Of a stretch of 64,000 bases of DNA, positions 51,640-63,135 are shown piece after piece. The stretch is from Solen grandis. Its lineage: Eukaryota > Mollusca > Bivalvia > Adapedonta > Solenidae. A model generated the notes under the pieces. It saw only the letters and a list, made by a program, of their open reading frames with translations. It ran no database searches and was not told the DNA's origin. Each line of letters begins with the position of its first letter. Position 1 is the first letter of the stretch. The position numbers were made by a program, and so were the translations under genes. Location of the stretch: NCBI GenBank assembly GCA_021229015.1, contig CM037783.1:58910516-58974515 (forward strand). The letters are read 5' to 3'.

Positions 51640-52686
51640 TGGTAGTAGGGGCCATAACTCTCTTAAAAATTGAGGAACAAGGTCACGTCGACGATATGCG
51701 TATCTACTCTTGGTAATAAATCTTCCCATAAAGTTTCATTGAATTCAAGCCATTAGTTCCTGAGAAATAGCCCGGACAAGAATCATGCAATATGTACTAT
51801 AGGCCAAAAAGTCAAGGGGCCATAACTCTGTGAAAAATTGAGGAACCAGGTCACGCCGACGATATGCGATCTACTCTTGGTGATAAAGCTTCCCATAAAG
51901 TTTTTGAATTCAAGCCATTAGTTCCTGAGAAATAGCCCGGACAAGAATCATGCAATATGTACTATAGGCCAAAAAGTCAAGGGGTCTTAACTCTTTGAAA
52001 AATTTAGGAATCGGGTCATGCTGACGATATGCGCATCTCCTCTTGGTAATAAAGCTTCCCATAAAGTTTCGTTGAATTCAAGCCATTAGTTCCTGAGAAA
52101 TAGCCCAGACAAGAATCATGCAATATGTACTATAGGCAAAAGTCAATGGGCCATAACTCTGTGAAAAATTAGGAACCGGTCAGCTGACGATATGCGTCTA
52201 CTCTTGGTGATAAAGCTTCCCATAAAGTTTCGTTGAATTCAAGCCATTAGTTCCTGAGAAATAGCCCGGACAAGAATCATGCAATATGAACTATAGGCCA
52301 AAAAGTCAAGGGGCCTTAACTCTGTGAAAAATTTAGGAATCGGGTCATGCTGATAATATGCGCATCTCCTCTTGGTAATAAAGCTTCCCATAAAGTTTCG
52401 TTGAATTCAAGCCATTAGTTCCTGAGAAATAGCCCGGACAAGAATCATGCAATATGTACTATAGGCCGAAAAGTCAAGGGCCATAACTCTTTGAAAAATT
52501 TAGGAATCGGGTCATGCTGAAGATATGCGCATCTCCTCTTGGTAATAAAGCTTCCCATAAAGTTTCGTTGAATTCAAGCTGTTAGTTCCTGAGAAATAGT
52601 CCGGACAAGGAAAGTGAGACGGACGAACGGACGGACGGACGGACGAAGCGGCGACTATATGCGTCACCTTCGGTGAGCATAATAAC
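51640..52686 (+). mobile_element. Pearl-like element, family F, start end unclear
   Basis: Six units of ~157 bp (GCTTCCCATAAAGTTTCGTT, AAGCCATTAGTTCCTGAGAA, CAAGAATCATGCAATATGTA) lead into GGACGGACGGACGGACGAAG and a terminal hairpin (TATGCGTCACCTTCGGTGAGCATAATAAC). The AACAAG-type start was not recognised, so the left boundary is where the units begin. Confidence 0.65.
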
Positions 52687-53900
52687 AAGAAACAACTGTT
52701 ACCTATTAAACATGACACCAATGTGCTTTTTCATCAAATCAACCATACAGTATAACAAGCAAGCAATTTTTAAAATTTGTAGTGCACAGCTGATAACATA
52801 TTACAATATATCATCTTGGCAGGCTGTATGCAAAAAATATAACATTACATGTATATGGAAGGGGAAAAAATAAAATGTTTAATGCACATGACGTAACTCA
52901 TATGCTGATCAGGTTTCATACAGTTCAATAACCTGATATGAGGTAATGTAATAAAACCTTGTGACTTTCAGGCTGGGTTCACTTTTTTGTTGTCAATCAT
53001 ATTGCAATGTTTCAAGCTCATTTCAGTCACACATGGGAAACAATGCAAATTGTATATACATGTATAACTGACGTGTTAAAATGAGATTCACTATCACATG
53101 AGTAGTATTAACATTCCTGCTGAGATTCAGTCACATGCCATCAAAATGTTCTCAGTTCTGAGTGTCTCGATCTGCTGCAATAAACAAACAATTCAACCCA
53201 GCTGAACAGCTTGATAAATTAAATACACAGTTGCTAATAAAGGAAAATAATATACTGAATAAAAAAATCCCCATGGACAAATTACAGAATACTGTTTACA
53301 TGCATATATTACATCATTGCATATATTCCATCCGAATGATATCATTTATATTAAGCAATTAGCTTCAAACACACACACAAAAATATCAAAACATTCTCTT
53401 CACCAATGTATGGTGCCTATCCACAACCAATTACTGATTTAAAAAAAACGCTATTACAAAGGGATGAATACCCCACTACACAACCTAATATCAACAATAC
53501 TACAGCGAGACAGGATGCTACATGACACCTATACAGCCATACTAGAACTTGTGTAAGAGGGGTATAAATATAATCACATCATCAACCTGTTATTCTGATG
53601 ACGTGATAATGAATGAAAACCTAGCATATACCGTGCTTCATAGACCATTCAACCACAGACTAGGTGGAACAGACCAACAGGCTGTGTTTCATCCTACCAT
53701 ATAAATGTATACTGAATCACAAGACATCACCATCATGCCCTCCAGGTGCACATGCCAAATATATGTGTCAAAAGCCAATATATGTGTCACACAAGTCAAT
53801 TATATGTGTCACAAGCCCATTATATGTGTCACACAGGTCAATTATATGCAACACAAGTCAATTTTCTGTGTCACACAATCAGTTTATATGTCTGGAAGTA
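52687..53900. other. BCKDHA 3' flank
   Basis: AT-rich sequence downstream of the BCKDHA stop on the minus strand, presumably holding its 3' UTR. It includes the minisatellite at 53750-53890. No other gene seen. Confidence 0.4.
53750..53890. repeat. Minisatellite of ~22 bp units
   Basis: Six or so copies of a unit close to ATATGTGTCACACAAGTCAA, with CACAAGCCC and CACAGGTCA variants. It ends just 11 bp beyond the BCKDHA stop, so it would form the start of the 3' UTR. Confidence 0.75.
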
Positions 53901-56900
53901 TTATTTCTCCCAACTGGCAAAACTGTCAACTGGGTACTGGTCCTTGTAGTTGGCTACATGCTGCCTCATCTGTTCCTGCTGCCGCTTCAGGTGTGGGGGC
54001 ATTTCCTTGTAGATGTCAGTGAACAGTAACTCTGGATTGGGCTTCTTCTTTTTCTCTGCTCGGCCAAATGCGGCCATCACCTTGTACATAAATAATATTT
54101 CTTAAATAGAACATGAATAAACTTATTTTAAGTCACGTACCGTAACTATAACAAGAGACATTTTGTCTAGGCATTCATGTTCGATCTTTTTTATACCCAT
54201 CTTGGAAATAAAAAAATCTTCCACTTCATTGAGAAAGATTCTCACAAAAACTTACAGATTCTGAATAAAAGAAACCTTTGAATGAACTCTTAAATATTGG
54301 GAATCTGCATGATTTTAAATTATTTTCAAATAGGAATCAGTGCTTTTAGGAAAAGGCTTATGGACAAGCAAAAAATGGTATGTTCATGAGCAGATTGAAG
54401 GGGCTTGGAAAAGAAAGTATAGACATTTACAAACAGGTTTAGACAACAAGGGTGTTCTCTGGAAGGTGAAGCATGATGGAAAAAGTGTGACGGACAGACA
54501 GACCACAGGAAAGTGATCCCTATGTGTCACCTCTGCTTGCAGCAAGTGACACAAAAATTGTTAATCTTAATTATGTTAAATATTTCTATCTCTAAATAGT
54601 CTGATAGGCAACACTAATACTAGTAGTGCTTGTATGTAATAAGTAATATTATGCAAGAGATAAAGTATTAAAGACTTCTTAGTAATGTCATATTCAAGAT
54701 TTCTAATACTAAAACATAAATAGCACTTCATTAATCGGAAGTCTTTGGGACAAAGCTCGAAACTTTGAAATATTGACCATCCAGATTTAAAAATCAGATG
54801 AAATTCAGGTTTGTGTGGGTGCAAGTCCGTGTTTTCTTTATTGTGATTTACTTGTCATTGTATCCTTTATATGCACAGCATCAAAGAGTCATTATTTTTC
54901 TTTCTTCAATAACTGTAAAGCAAACAAGAGGGCCATGATGGCCCTGAAACGCTCACCTGAGTACCATTGCTACAACTGATTACAAGGTTTTTAAACAGAC
55001 AAGAATTCTGATATATAACTCAATCTTAAACATTTTAGCCCTGACAATATTATACACCAAATATATAAGCACTGGGCCTTATGGTTTCAGAGGAGAAGAC
55101 TTAGTGCGGGGTCATTTATCTCCAAAGGGCCACCATTTTACAATCTTGGTAATGAACCATAAGATGATGCTATATACCAAATATCTAATATCTAGGCCTT
55201 ATGGATTCATAGAAGAAGATTTTTAAAGATTTTCCTATATAACTCTATGTAAAACAAGTGACCCCTGGTGCGGGGGCATTTATCACCATAGGGTCATGAT
55301 TTGAACAATCTTGGTAATGAACCATTAGATGATGCTACATACCAAATATCTAATCTCTAGGCCTTATGGATTCATAGAAGAAGATTTTTAAAGATTTTCC
55401 TATATAACTCTATGTAAAACAAGTGACCCATGGTGAGGGGGCATTTATTACCATAGGGTCATGATTTGTACAATCTTGGTAATGAACCATAAGATGATGC
55501 TACATACCAAATATCTAAGCTCTAGGCCTTATGGATTCATAGAAGAAGATTTTTAAAGATTTTCCTATATAACTCTATGTAAAACAAGTGACCCCTGATG
55601 TGGGGGCATTTATCACCGTAGGGCTATGATTTGAACAATCTTGGTAATGAACCATTAGATGATGCTACATACCAAATATCTAAGCTCTAGGCCTAATGGA
55701 TTCATAGAAGAAGATTTTTAAAGATTTTCCTATATAACTCTATGTAAAACAAGAGACCCCAGGTGCGGGGGCATTTATCATCGTAGGGCTATGATTTGTA
55801 CAATCTTGGTAATGGCCCATAAGATGATGCTACATACCAAATATCTAAGCTCTAGGCCTTGCAGTTTTGCAGAAGAAGATTTTCAAAGTTTGCATTTTTA
55901 AAATCTATTTTTAGCTCCTGTGACCTACTTTTTCAACCAATCTGAATAATTTGTACAACTTTGATAGAGTGCATCATAAGGATGATTCCTGTGAAGTTTG
56001 GTCAAAATCCCTTCAGCGGTTCATGAGGAGATGTTGTTTAAAGCAAATTGTTGACGACGGACGGACGCACGCACGGACGACGGACGACGGACAAAAGGCG
56101 ATCACAATAGCTCACCATGAGCACATTGTGCTCAGGTGAGCTAAAAACTACTCCCAACAATCTTTATCTCTGTTTTTAATAAAACAAGAGGGCCATGATG
56201 GCCCTGGATCGCTCACCTGAGTACTATTGCTACAACTGATTACAAGGTTTTTAAACAGACAAGAATTCTGATATAACTCAATCTTAAACATTTTAGCCCT
56301 GACAATACTACACACCAAATATATAAGCACTGGGCCTTATGGTTTCAGAGGAGAAGACTTAGTGCGGGGTCATTTATCTCCAAAAGGCCACCATTTTGAA
56401 AATCTTGATAATGAACCATTAGATGATGCTACATACCAAATATCTAAGCTCTAGGCCTAATGGATTCATAGAAGAAGATTTTTAAAGATTTTCCTATATA
56501 ACTCTATGTTAAACAAGTGACCCCTGGTGCGGGGGCATCTATCACCATAGGGTCATGATTTGTACAATCTTGGTAATGAACCATAAGATGATGCTTCATA
56601 CCAAATATCTAATCTCTAGGCCTTATGGATTCATAGAAGAAGATTTTTAAACATTTTCCTATATAACTCTATGTAAAACAAGTGACCCCTGGTGCGGGGG
56701 CATTATCACCTAGGGCATGATTTGTACAATCTTGGTAATGAACCATAAGATGATGCTACATACCAAATATCTAATCTCTAGGCCTTATGGATTCATAGAA
56801 GAAGATTTTTAAAGCTTTTCCTATATAACTCTATGTAAAACAAGTGACCCCTGGTGCGGGGTCATTTATCACCGTAGGGCTATGATTTGAACAATCTTGG

Positions 56901-59900
56901 TAATGAACCATAAGATGATGCTACATACCAAATATCTAAGCTCTAGGCCTAATGGATTCATAGAAGAAGATTTTAAAAGATTTTCCTATATTACTCTATG
57001 TAAAACAAGTGACCCCTGGTGCGGGGTCATTTATCACCGTAGGTTTGTACAATCTTGGTAATGGCCCATAAGATGATGCTACATACCAAATATCTAAGCT
57101 CTAGGCCTTGCAGTTTTGCAGAAGAAGATTTTCAAAGTTTGCATTTTTAAAATCTATTTTTAGCTCCTGTGACCTACTTTTTTAACCAATCTGAATAATT
57201 TGTACAACTTTGATAGAGGGCATCATAAGGATGATTCCTGTGAAGTTTGGTCAAAATCCCTTCAGCGGTTCATGAGGAGATGTTGTTTAAAGCAAATTGT
57301 TGACGACGGACGGACGCACGCACGCACGCACGCACGGACGACGGACGACGGACAAAAGGCGATCACAATAGCTCACCATGAGCACGTTGTGCTCAGGTGA
57401 GCTAAAAAAAAAACAAGAGGGTAATGATTTCCCTGAATTGCTCACCTGAGAAACATTGCCCTCAATGCCAATTATTGTATTAAGTCAAACTGAGTACATA
57501 TTCCATGCAGAAGTACAACAAGATCATCTAAATTCCACACAAAAACTGTACCTGCCATCCAAACTTTGAAGATCATAGCTGAAATAAGTCTATATAAAAT
57601 CAAGTGACACATGAAGTGAGGTCAATATTGACACCAGAATTGAACTGACATGGTTAAGGTCCAAAAGTAAACATTATAACTCCAGACTTTGAGAATTCTG
57701 AGAAGATCTTTTGAGGGTTTTCCTAGACAAATCTATGTAAAATCAAATGACCCCTAGGGCAGGGCCAATTTTGACCAGAGGACCATGACCATGATTTGAT
57801 CAAAATTTGTAGATGTTCACTAGACCATGTTACACACCAAATATCTAAACTATAGGCCTTGTGGTTTCTGAAAAGACAATTTTTCTTGTTTTTCCTAAAT
57901 AAGTCTATATAAAATCAAGTGACCCCAAGAACAGGGCCAGTTTTGACGATGATTTTAACAAAATTGGTAGAGGTGTAATAGGCTATGCTACACACCAATA
58001 AGTAAACTCCAGGCCTCGTGGTTTCTGAGAAGATCTTTTGAGGGTTTTCCTATACAAGTCTATGTAAAATCAAGTGACCCCTAAGGCAGGGCCAATTTTG
58101 ACCCCAGGACCATGATTTGAACAAACTTGGTAGAGGTCTAATAGGCCATGTTACACACAAAATATCGAAACTCTAGGCCTTGTGCTTTCTGACAAGAAGA
58201 TTTTTCAAATTTTTCTAGTGTAAGTCTAAGTAAAATCAAGTGACCCCAAGGGCGGGGCCAATTTGACCCAATGGCCATGATTTGAACAAATTTGGTAAAG
58301 GTCTAATAGGCCATGCTACACACCAAAAATATAAACTCCAGGCCTTGTTTTTCTAACAAGAAGATTTTTCTAGTTTTTCCTATGTAAGTACCGTATACAC
58401 CGGCAGATTAGGCACACTTTTTTTTTTCCAGATAATTCAAGTTTATAGAGGGGGTGCGCCTTATATGATGATATACAGCTTTTCAGGTTTCTTTTTCAAT
58501 CACCGAGAAGTGAAACTTACCGGTATATGATCTCAGAAAATGGATATACTGAAAGCCAATGAATACGATAATATGCCACGAAGTCTATAGGAAACAATAA
58601 ACAATACCAGATTATTGCTTTTGTTCTAATTAGTTATCCTACTGGTATATTTCATGATAAAATGATCGTGAGAAACTGAAACAACTTCATGGAAGCCATT
58701 TTCAATATAAACAAATTAGTTTTTTTAACAGGACCTCATGATGTATAGGAGAAACTTGACAGGTGGCAATTGTTACGTTATTTTTGTTAGTTGGGAGGAT
58801 TTTGACAGGTGACAATGGTCCCCAGTGTAAGAATGCGGGGACATGGTTGAGTAATGTCATGTTATGAAAATGTGTCACCTTTATCCTACCCGTCGTTAAT
58901 GTAACGGTCTAACGGTAATCTTATGCCATGTGTAAACAAAACGGTTCACCGTATGATTAGCCCAGTGACATATGGATAGCTTTCAGTCTGTCAAAATGTA
59001 CGACAGCACAAATTTCAAAACAAGATTTCGCCGCATACGATACGATAAGTGATTTTTTTTTATTTCAAATAAGTTACCCTGAAAGTTAGGATGCGCCTTA
59101 TACGTAGCTGCGCCTAAACTGACCGTGTGTACGGTATATGGAAAATCAAGTGACCCCTGGGGCATGGTCAATTTTGATCCAAGGGCCATGATTTGAACAA
59201 ACTTGGTAGAAGTCTACTAGGTCAGATTACACACCAAATATCTAAACCCTAGGCCTTGTGGTTTACGACAAGAAGAATTTTCTAGTTTTTCCAGTGTAAG
59301 TCTAAGTAAAATCAAGTGACCCCTGGGGCAGGGCCAATTTCGACCCAAGGGTCATGATTTGAATAAACTTGGTAAAGGTCCATAAGACAATGCCACACAC
59401 CAAATATCTAAGGTCTAGGCCAAGGGTTTCAGAGAAGATTTCACTTTTAAAATCTATTTTTAGCTCCTGTGAACCAAGTATGCAATGGACCGGAACCATT
59501 TGAACAACTTTGGCAGAGCTTCATGCAAAGAACATCACAGGCAACTTTCATTAAATCTGGCACAATGGTTTAGGAGGAGATGTTGTTTAAAGAAAATTGT
59601 TGATGTCAGATGCACAAAAATTGTTGATGCCAGACGGACGCACGGCCACACGCACAACAAACAAAAGGCATTCACAATAGCTCACCATGAGCATGTTTTG
59701 CTCAGGTGAGCTACAAATGTCATGGCTAATAAGGCAGAGTATGTCAAACAATATAAATTGGGCAAGCTGATATGTGGCAGATTTCCCCTCACATGCAATA
59801 TGGTTTTATAGTTACCATGGAAAGACAAAAGTGACCTCTTGCCAGACCCCCGAACTCATTACAACAAAACCTTTAACCATGTCCCCATTACCATCTGTTT

Positions 59901-62368
59901 GGACTCCTTCATCCAAGCCTTCTCCATCTCGTCACTCCAGTAGCCCTTGTTCAACATGTAGAACCTCAGTCTGGCTATAGGTGTATCATTCTTGTACCAC
60001 TGTGCTGCCTCATCCACAGACCGGTAGGCTGAACTGTCGTCCGATGTACTGTGGTGACCAACCCTGCAATGGTCAGGTGTCAAGTATAGTCAGCTGACCA
60101 GGTTCAAGTATACTGACCAATGAATGAAAGGGTTTAAGACTTTATAATGATTATTAATGACACAAAATAAAAGCAAGATCATCATCCATGTTTTGTAAGT
60201 GTGCAGTTAACAGTACACAAACAAAGTTTCAAAGGGGTACATATACGAGGGCGAGTCAATAAATAACCAGCCTAACCTATTTCGGGTTGAGATCTACCTC
60301 TTCTTTTTCAATATAATTTCCCTCCAGGGCTATGAACTTGGACCAACGGTATTCAAGTGCCATCAGCCCAGAAGTGAAGAAGTAAGGGTCCTTTCCATGG
60401 AACCACTCCTCAACTGCCGCCACGACTTCTTCGTCAGACCGGAAATGACGTCCACATATATCCTTTTTCAAATTTGGAAAAAGGAAGAAGTCGCTAGGAG
60501 CCAGGTCTGGTGAGTAGGCAGGGTGCGGTATTAATTCATACCCATTTCGCTCCGCTGCATCTATTGCAACTTTACAAGTGTGGACTCTTGCATTGTCCTG
60601 TTGCAGCAAAACACCTTTGGAGAGTTTACCACGGCGTTTCTAGCGGATGGTGTTCCTCAGCTGGTCTAGCAAGTTTGCATAGTATGCTCCGGTTATTGTA
60701 CTTCTCTTGGGTAAAATGTCCAACAAAATAACGCCCTTTGTGTCCCAAAATACTGTGGCCATCACTTTGCCAGCAGATGGTTGAGCCTTAACTTCTTTGG
60801 CCTTGGGGATCCCGGCCCTACGCACTGACAACTCGGGGCTTTATTTTCTGGTTCATAATAATGCACCCAAGTCTCATCCACAGTCACTAGATGCAAAAGG
60901 AATTCACCTCAAACGCTTCAACAACGCACTGCATACTGATGCTCTCGTTGCCATTTGCTCATTGCTAAGGGATTTTGGGAACCAACGGGCTGTAAGCTTG
61001 CGCATCCCTGAACGATCATGCAAGATTGTTGAAACAGTACCATGTGAAATGCCTAATGCCTGTGCTATTTCTTCAACCTGACTTCCCCTATCTGAGTATA
61101 CCAGATCTTTGACTTTATTACACATTTCTTCGCCGGTGGCATCAACTGGGCGTCCAGACCTGGCTTCATCTTCTAAAGACGTTCTACCACGTTTAAACTC
61201 CCCAACCCAGAATTTAACTTGAGAATAAGATGGTGCAGAAGACCCATACACATCAACTAACTCAGCATGTATGTCCTTACCAGTTTTACCTTTTAAATGC
61301 TAGTACCGAATTACAGCACGGTACTCCACTTTTGATGAAAAGCTTGCTATTACATCACTAGCCACGTTTGACATTCAAAATCTGACAAACAAATGACCGT
61401 ATACATGTGTAGTTTTGTACACAGGTATAGTACATGTATTGAAACAATGCGTGAAAATCGTGGATGTCTCGGTTGATCGGAGATGTCATAGGCTGGTCAT
61501 TTATTGACTCGCCCTCATAAAACATTTTATAAACTAATAAAGAATCCATCGGGTACAGCTCTACATTAATTTCTTACTCAACCAGTGACTCTAATACTAG
61601 AATATTTGTATTTATACATCCTACGTTTTCAATTTCTTTGATAGACTAAATTTGTTACTATGGTTTGACATTACTTCAAGATAAATTAACTGCAATTTTT
61701 GAATATTCAATTTGATTATCATTTTTATAACAAAATAAGAATTACATTTCTAAAGAAGATGTCATTAGTATTCATCACAGTCAAACCTATGAAACTTCTG
61801 GGACACTTTTCAGTGTCCCCCTCCCCACTAACTAGAAGCCTAGCGCTGGCTCATCCAGGCAGCTTCGCATGTAATGGTGCTATACACCAGATTCTTAAAG
61901 ATCCAGGGGGTCTATTTAGACTAGCTAGACCTCCTGTATCCACATCTGTCTCTGTGTAGGTGCACCTGTCTAGAGGTGCTATGGGAGGGCAACCCTGACA
62001 AAAAGTCCAAGAGAACCAAAGTCAGAGGTGCTGGCCCTTAAGGATGTTCTCTGTCAAAAACCCGCACCACCATTATTGCGAACGGAAACAACAACAACCT
62101 TAGTGTCCAAATTAAATGTATCCATGAACATAGCTTTATGTCTGGGACATGAAAAGAAAAGTGCAAAAAGGAGAATTTTCAATCCATTCCGTTTTTATAC
62201 GCAACTATTTATTAGTGTTTTCTAACCTGTAGGTCATGGCCTCTATGAGCACAGGCCTGTTCTCATTGACTGCAATCTCCCTGGCTTTCTTGGTGGCGTT
62301 GTACGTAGCAAACACATCATTGCCATCAACCCTTAGTGCCATCATTCCATAGCCTATACCTCGGGAGG
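53901..62368 (-). CDS. BCKDHA: BCKDHA (branched-chain 2-oxoacid dehydrogenase E1 alpha), C-terminal exons only
   Basis: Three exons on the minus strand: 62368-62227, 60063-59892 and 54080-53901 (TAA), joined in frame; the remaining 5' exons lie beyond 64000. The mitochondrial matrix enzyme uses thiamine diphosphate to decarboxylate the 2-oxoacids from Leu, Ile and Val. Visible blocks: [40 protein letters not shown], the phosphorylation loop [20 protein letters not shown], then [22 protein letters not shown], and the C-terminal [20 protein letters not shown] with a YPVDSF ending like the human YPLDHF. The serines corresponding to mammalian Ser292 and Ser302, targets of BCKDH kinase, are both present, as are the two histidines next to them. 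A dead mariner (60246-61517) and three pearl-like elements fill the introns. Identity is very secure. Confidence 0.95.
54147..54557 (+). mobile_element. Short pearl-like element, family G
   Basis: It starts AACAAGAGACATTTTGTCTAGG with a small hairpin, then a single core-like stretch. It ends with GACGGACAGACAGACC and the hairpin GTGTCACCTCTGCTTGCAGCAAGTGACACAAAAA. It lies in the last BCKDHA intron. Confidence 0.5.
54924..56147 (+). mobile_element. Pearl-like element, family A, first of three in a row
   Basis: AACAAGAGGGCCATGATGGCCCT with CGCTCACCTGAG at the start. About five units of ~180 bp follow (GATTCATAGAAGAAGATTTT, ATGATGCTACATACCAAATA). It ends with GACGGACGGACGCACGCACGG and the hairpin AGCTCACCATGAGCACATTGTGCTCAGGTGAGCTAAAA. 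Confidence 0.8.
56183..57409 (+). mobile_element. Pearl-like element, family A, second of three
   Basis: Almost a duplicate of the element at 54924: the same opening ~130 bp, the same unit order and an almost identical last ~250 bp, with a longer GCACGCACGCACGCAC microsatellite. It begins 36 bp after the end of its neighbour. Confidence 0.8.
57411..59713 (+). mobile_element. Pearl-like element, family A variant, third of three, carrying a nested insertion
   Basis: It starts AACAAGAGGGTAATGATTTCCCT directly after the previous element. Core units carry AATCAAGTGACCCCTA and CAGGGCCAATTTTGACC. It ends with GACGGACGCACGGCCACACGC and the hairpin AGCTCACCATGAGCATGTTTTGCTCAGGTGAGCTA. A separate element occupies 58391-59134. 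Confidence 0.75.
58391..59134. mobile_element. Inverted-repeat MITE nested in a pearl-like element
   Basis: The left end CCGTATACACCGGCAGATTAGGC and the right end (reverse complement CCGTACACACGGTCAGTTTAGGC) are imperfect inverted repeats, flanked by TA on both sides. Subterminal GGTGCGCCTTATAT and GATGCGCCTTATAC also pair. The surrounding core unit resumes after it, showing the insertion point. No transposase; a TA target suggests Tc1/mariner/pogo-type mobilisation (inference). Confidence 0.65.
60246..61517 (-). mobile_element. Full-length but degenerate mariner transposon
   Basis: 1272 bp, flanked by TA (60244-60245 and 61518-61519). Inverted ends of about 28 bp: CGAGGGCGAGTCAATAAATA on the left and, reverse complemented, TGAGGGCGAGTCAATAAATG on the right, each followed by ACCAGCCTA. 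It lies in the BCKDHA intron between 60064 and 62226, on the same strand as the gene. Confidence 0.92.
60277..61374 (-). pseudogene. Mariner transposase pseudogene
   Basis: Minus-strand frames together cover a mariner-type transposase: N-terminal helix-turn-helix region ([45 protein letters not shown]), first catalytic aspartate in [10 protein letters not shown], second in QQDNARVHT, and the third, DD34D-type, in [18 protein letters not shown]. It is broken by an in-frame TAG near 61303, a frame change near 60905-60890 just before the VDETW motif, and an in-frame TAG at 60640-60642. No active enzyme can be made from this copy. Confidence 0.88.
61520..62226. other. BCKDHA intron segment
   Basis: No recognised repeat. 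A C-rich stretch (about 61815-62060) is less AT-rich than its surroundings but has no open frame of family resemblance and no splice structure that I can support. Confidence 0.35.
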
Positions 62369-62839
62369 CTGCGCAGTGAAAAACAAGATAACTATCAATG
62401 TCAATACTCCATCTTAGTTTTTCAAAACATTTACTAGGGATTCCCTGGCACAAAAAATTGCCCATTTTGACCCTTAAATTGCATAAATGACCCCCAAATG
62501 TTTCAAAATTTGTCACTTTGTCTATATATCAAGGGGTCCTTAATTGTCCCCCATCTGAAAATATCAAGGTAAAAACTATATCTACTACATTACTTCTCAA
62601 ACATTATTTTCCCAATTTATTTTACACTTTAACAGTGCTTGATTATCTACAATGGATTTTTCTCCAGCAATTAAAAATTAGAGCTTCTGCATCTCTAACC
62701 AAACTTTCCCTACTATCTCATATAAATCAATGGCAAAAATTCTGGGGGAAAAATCAGATGCTTTTTTCGCAAAAACCAAGGTTATTCTTATTTACCATTA
62801 CCTGTGTTACTGGGATTTATTTATGATATGAAACAAAAC

Positions 62840-63081
62840 TTAACCCTTTCCCTCATATAGACTCATTTTGACGCACTCAGTAGGTACCACATAAAGCCCG
62901 AACTGCAGAAAACCACAGTTAAACCTTACCAAATTTAATTATAAAGTCCTCATTTCCAGACCACTGAGGAGCAGCGAACAGCATAAAACCTGATCAGCCT
63001 GCGAGTTACTCGCAGGCTGATCTGGTTTTATGCTGTTCGCATAGGTCTTTTCATGGTTTCTTCTAGGAGGGACAGGGTTAA
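62840..63081 (+). mobile_element. TTAA-ended hairpin MITE, copy 6
   Basis: TTAACCCTTTCCCTCATATA at the left, GGGACAGGGTTAA at the right (slightly decayed), with the central palindrome CCTGCGAGTTACTCGCAGG intact. Confidence 0.78.
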
Positions 63082-63135
63082 AGGACAAAATACCAGCACC
63101 ATATCAAAACAAATCATGAATTATACAACAAACAG

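Noticed and set aside
59485..59709. Open frame 59485-59709 and its near copies at 55951 and 57200
   Set aside because: The similar peptides reflect the shared end of pearl-like elements, including the microsatellite and hairpin, not a gene family.
7425..59713. CRISPR-like arrays
   Set aside because: The repeated units are 140-180 bp without unique short spacers and lie in animal introns, so they are tandem cores of mobile elements.
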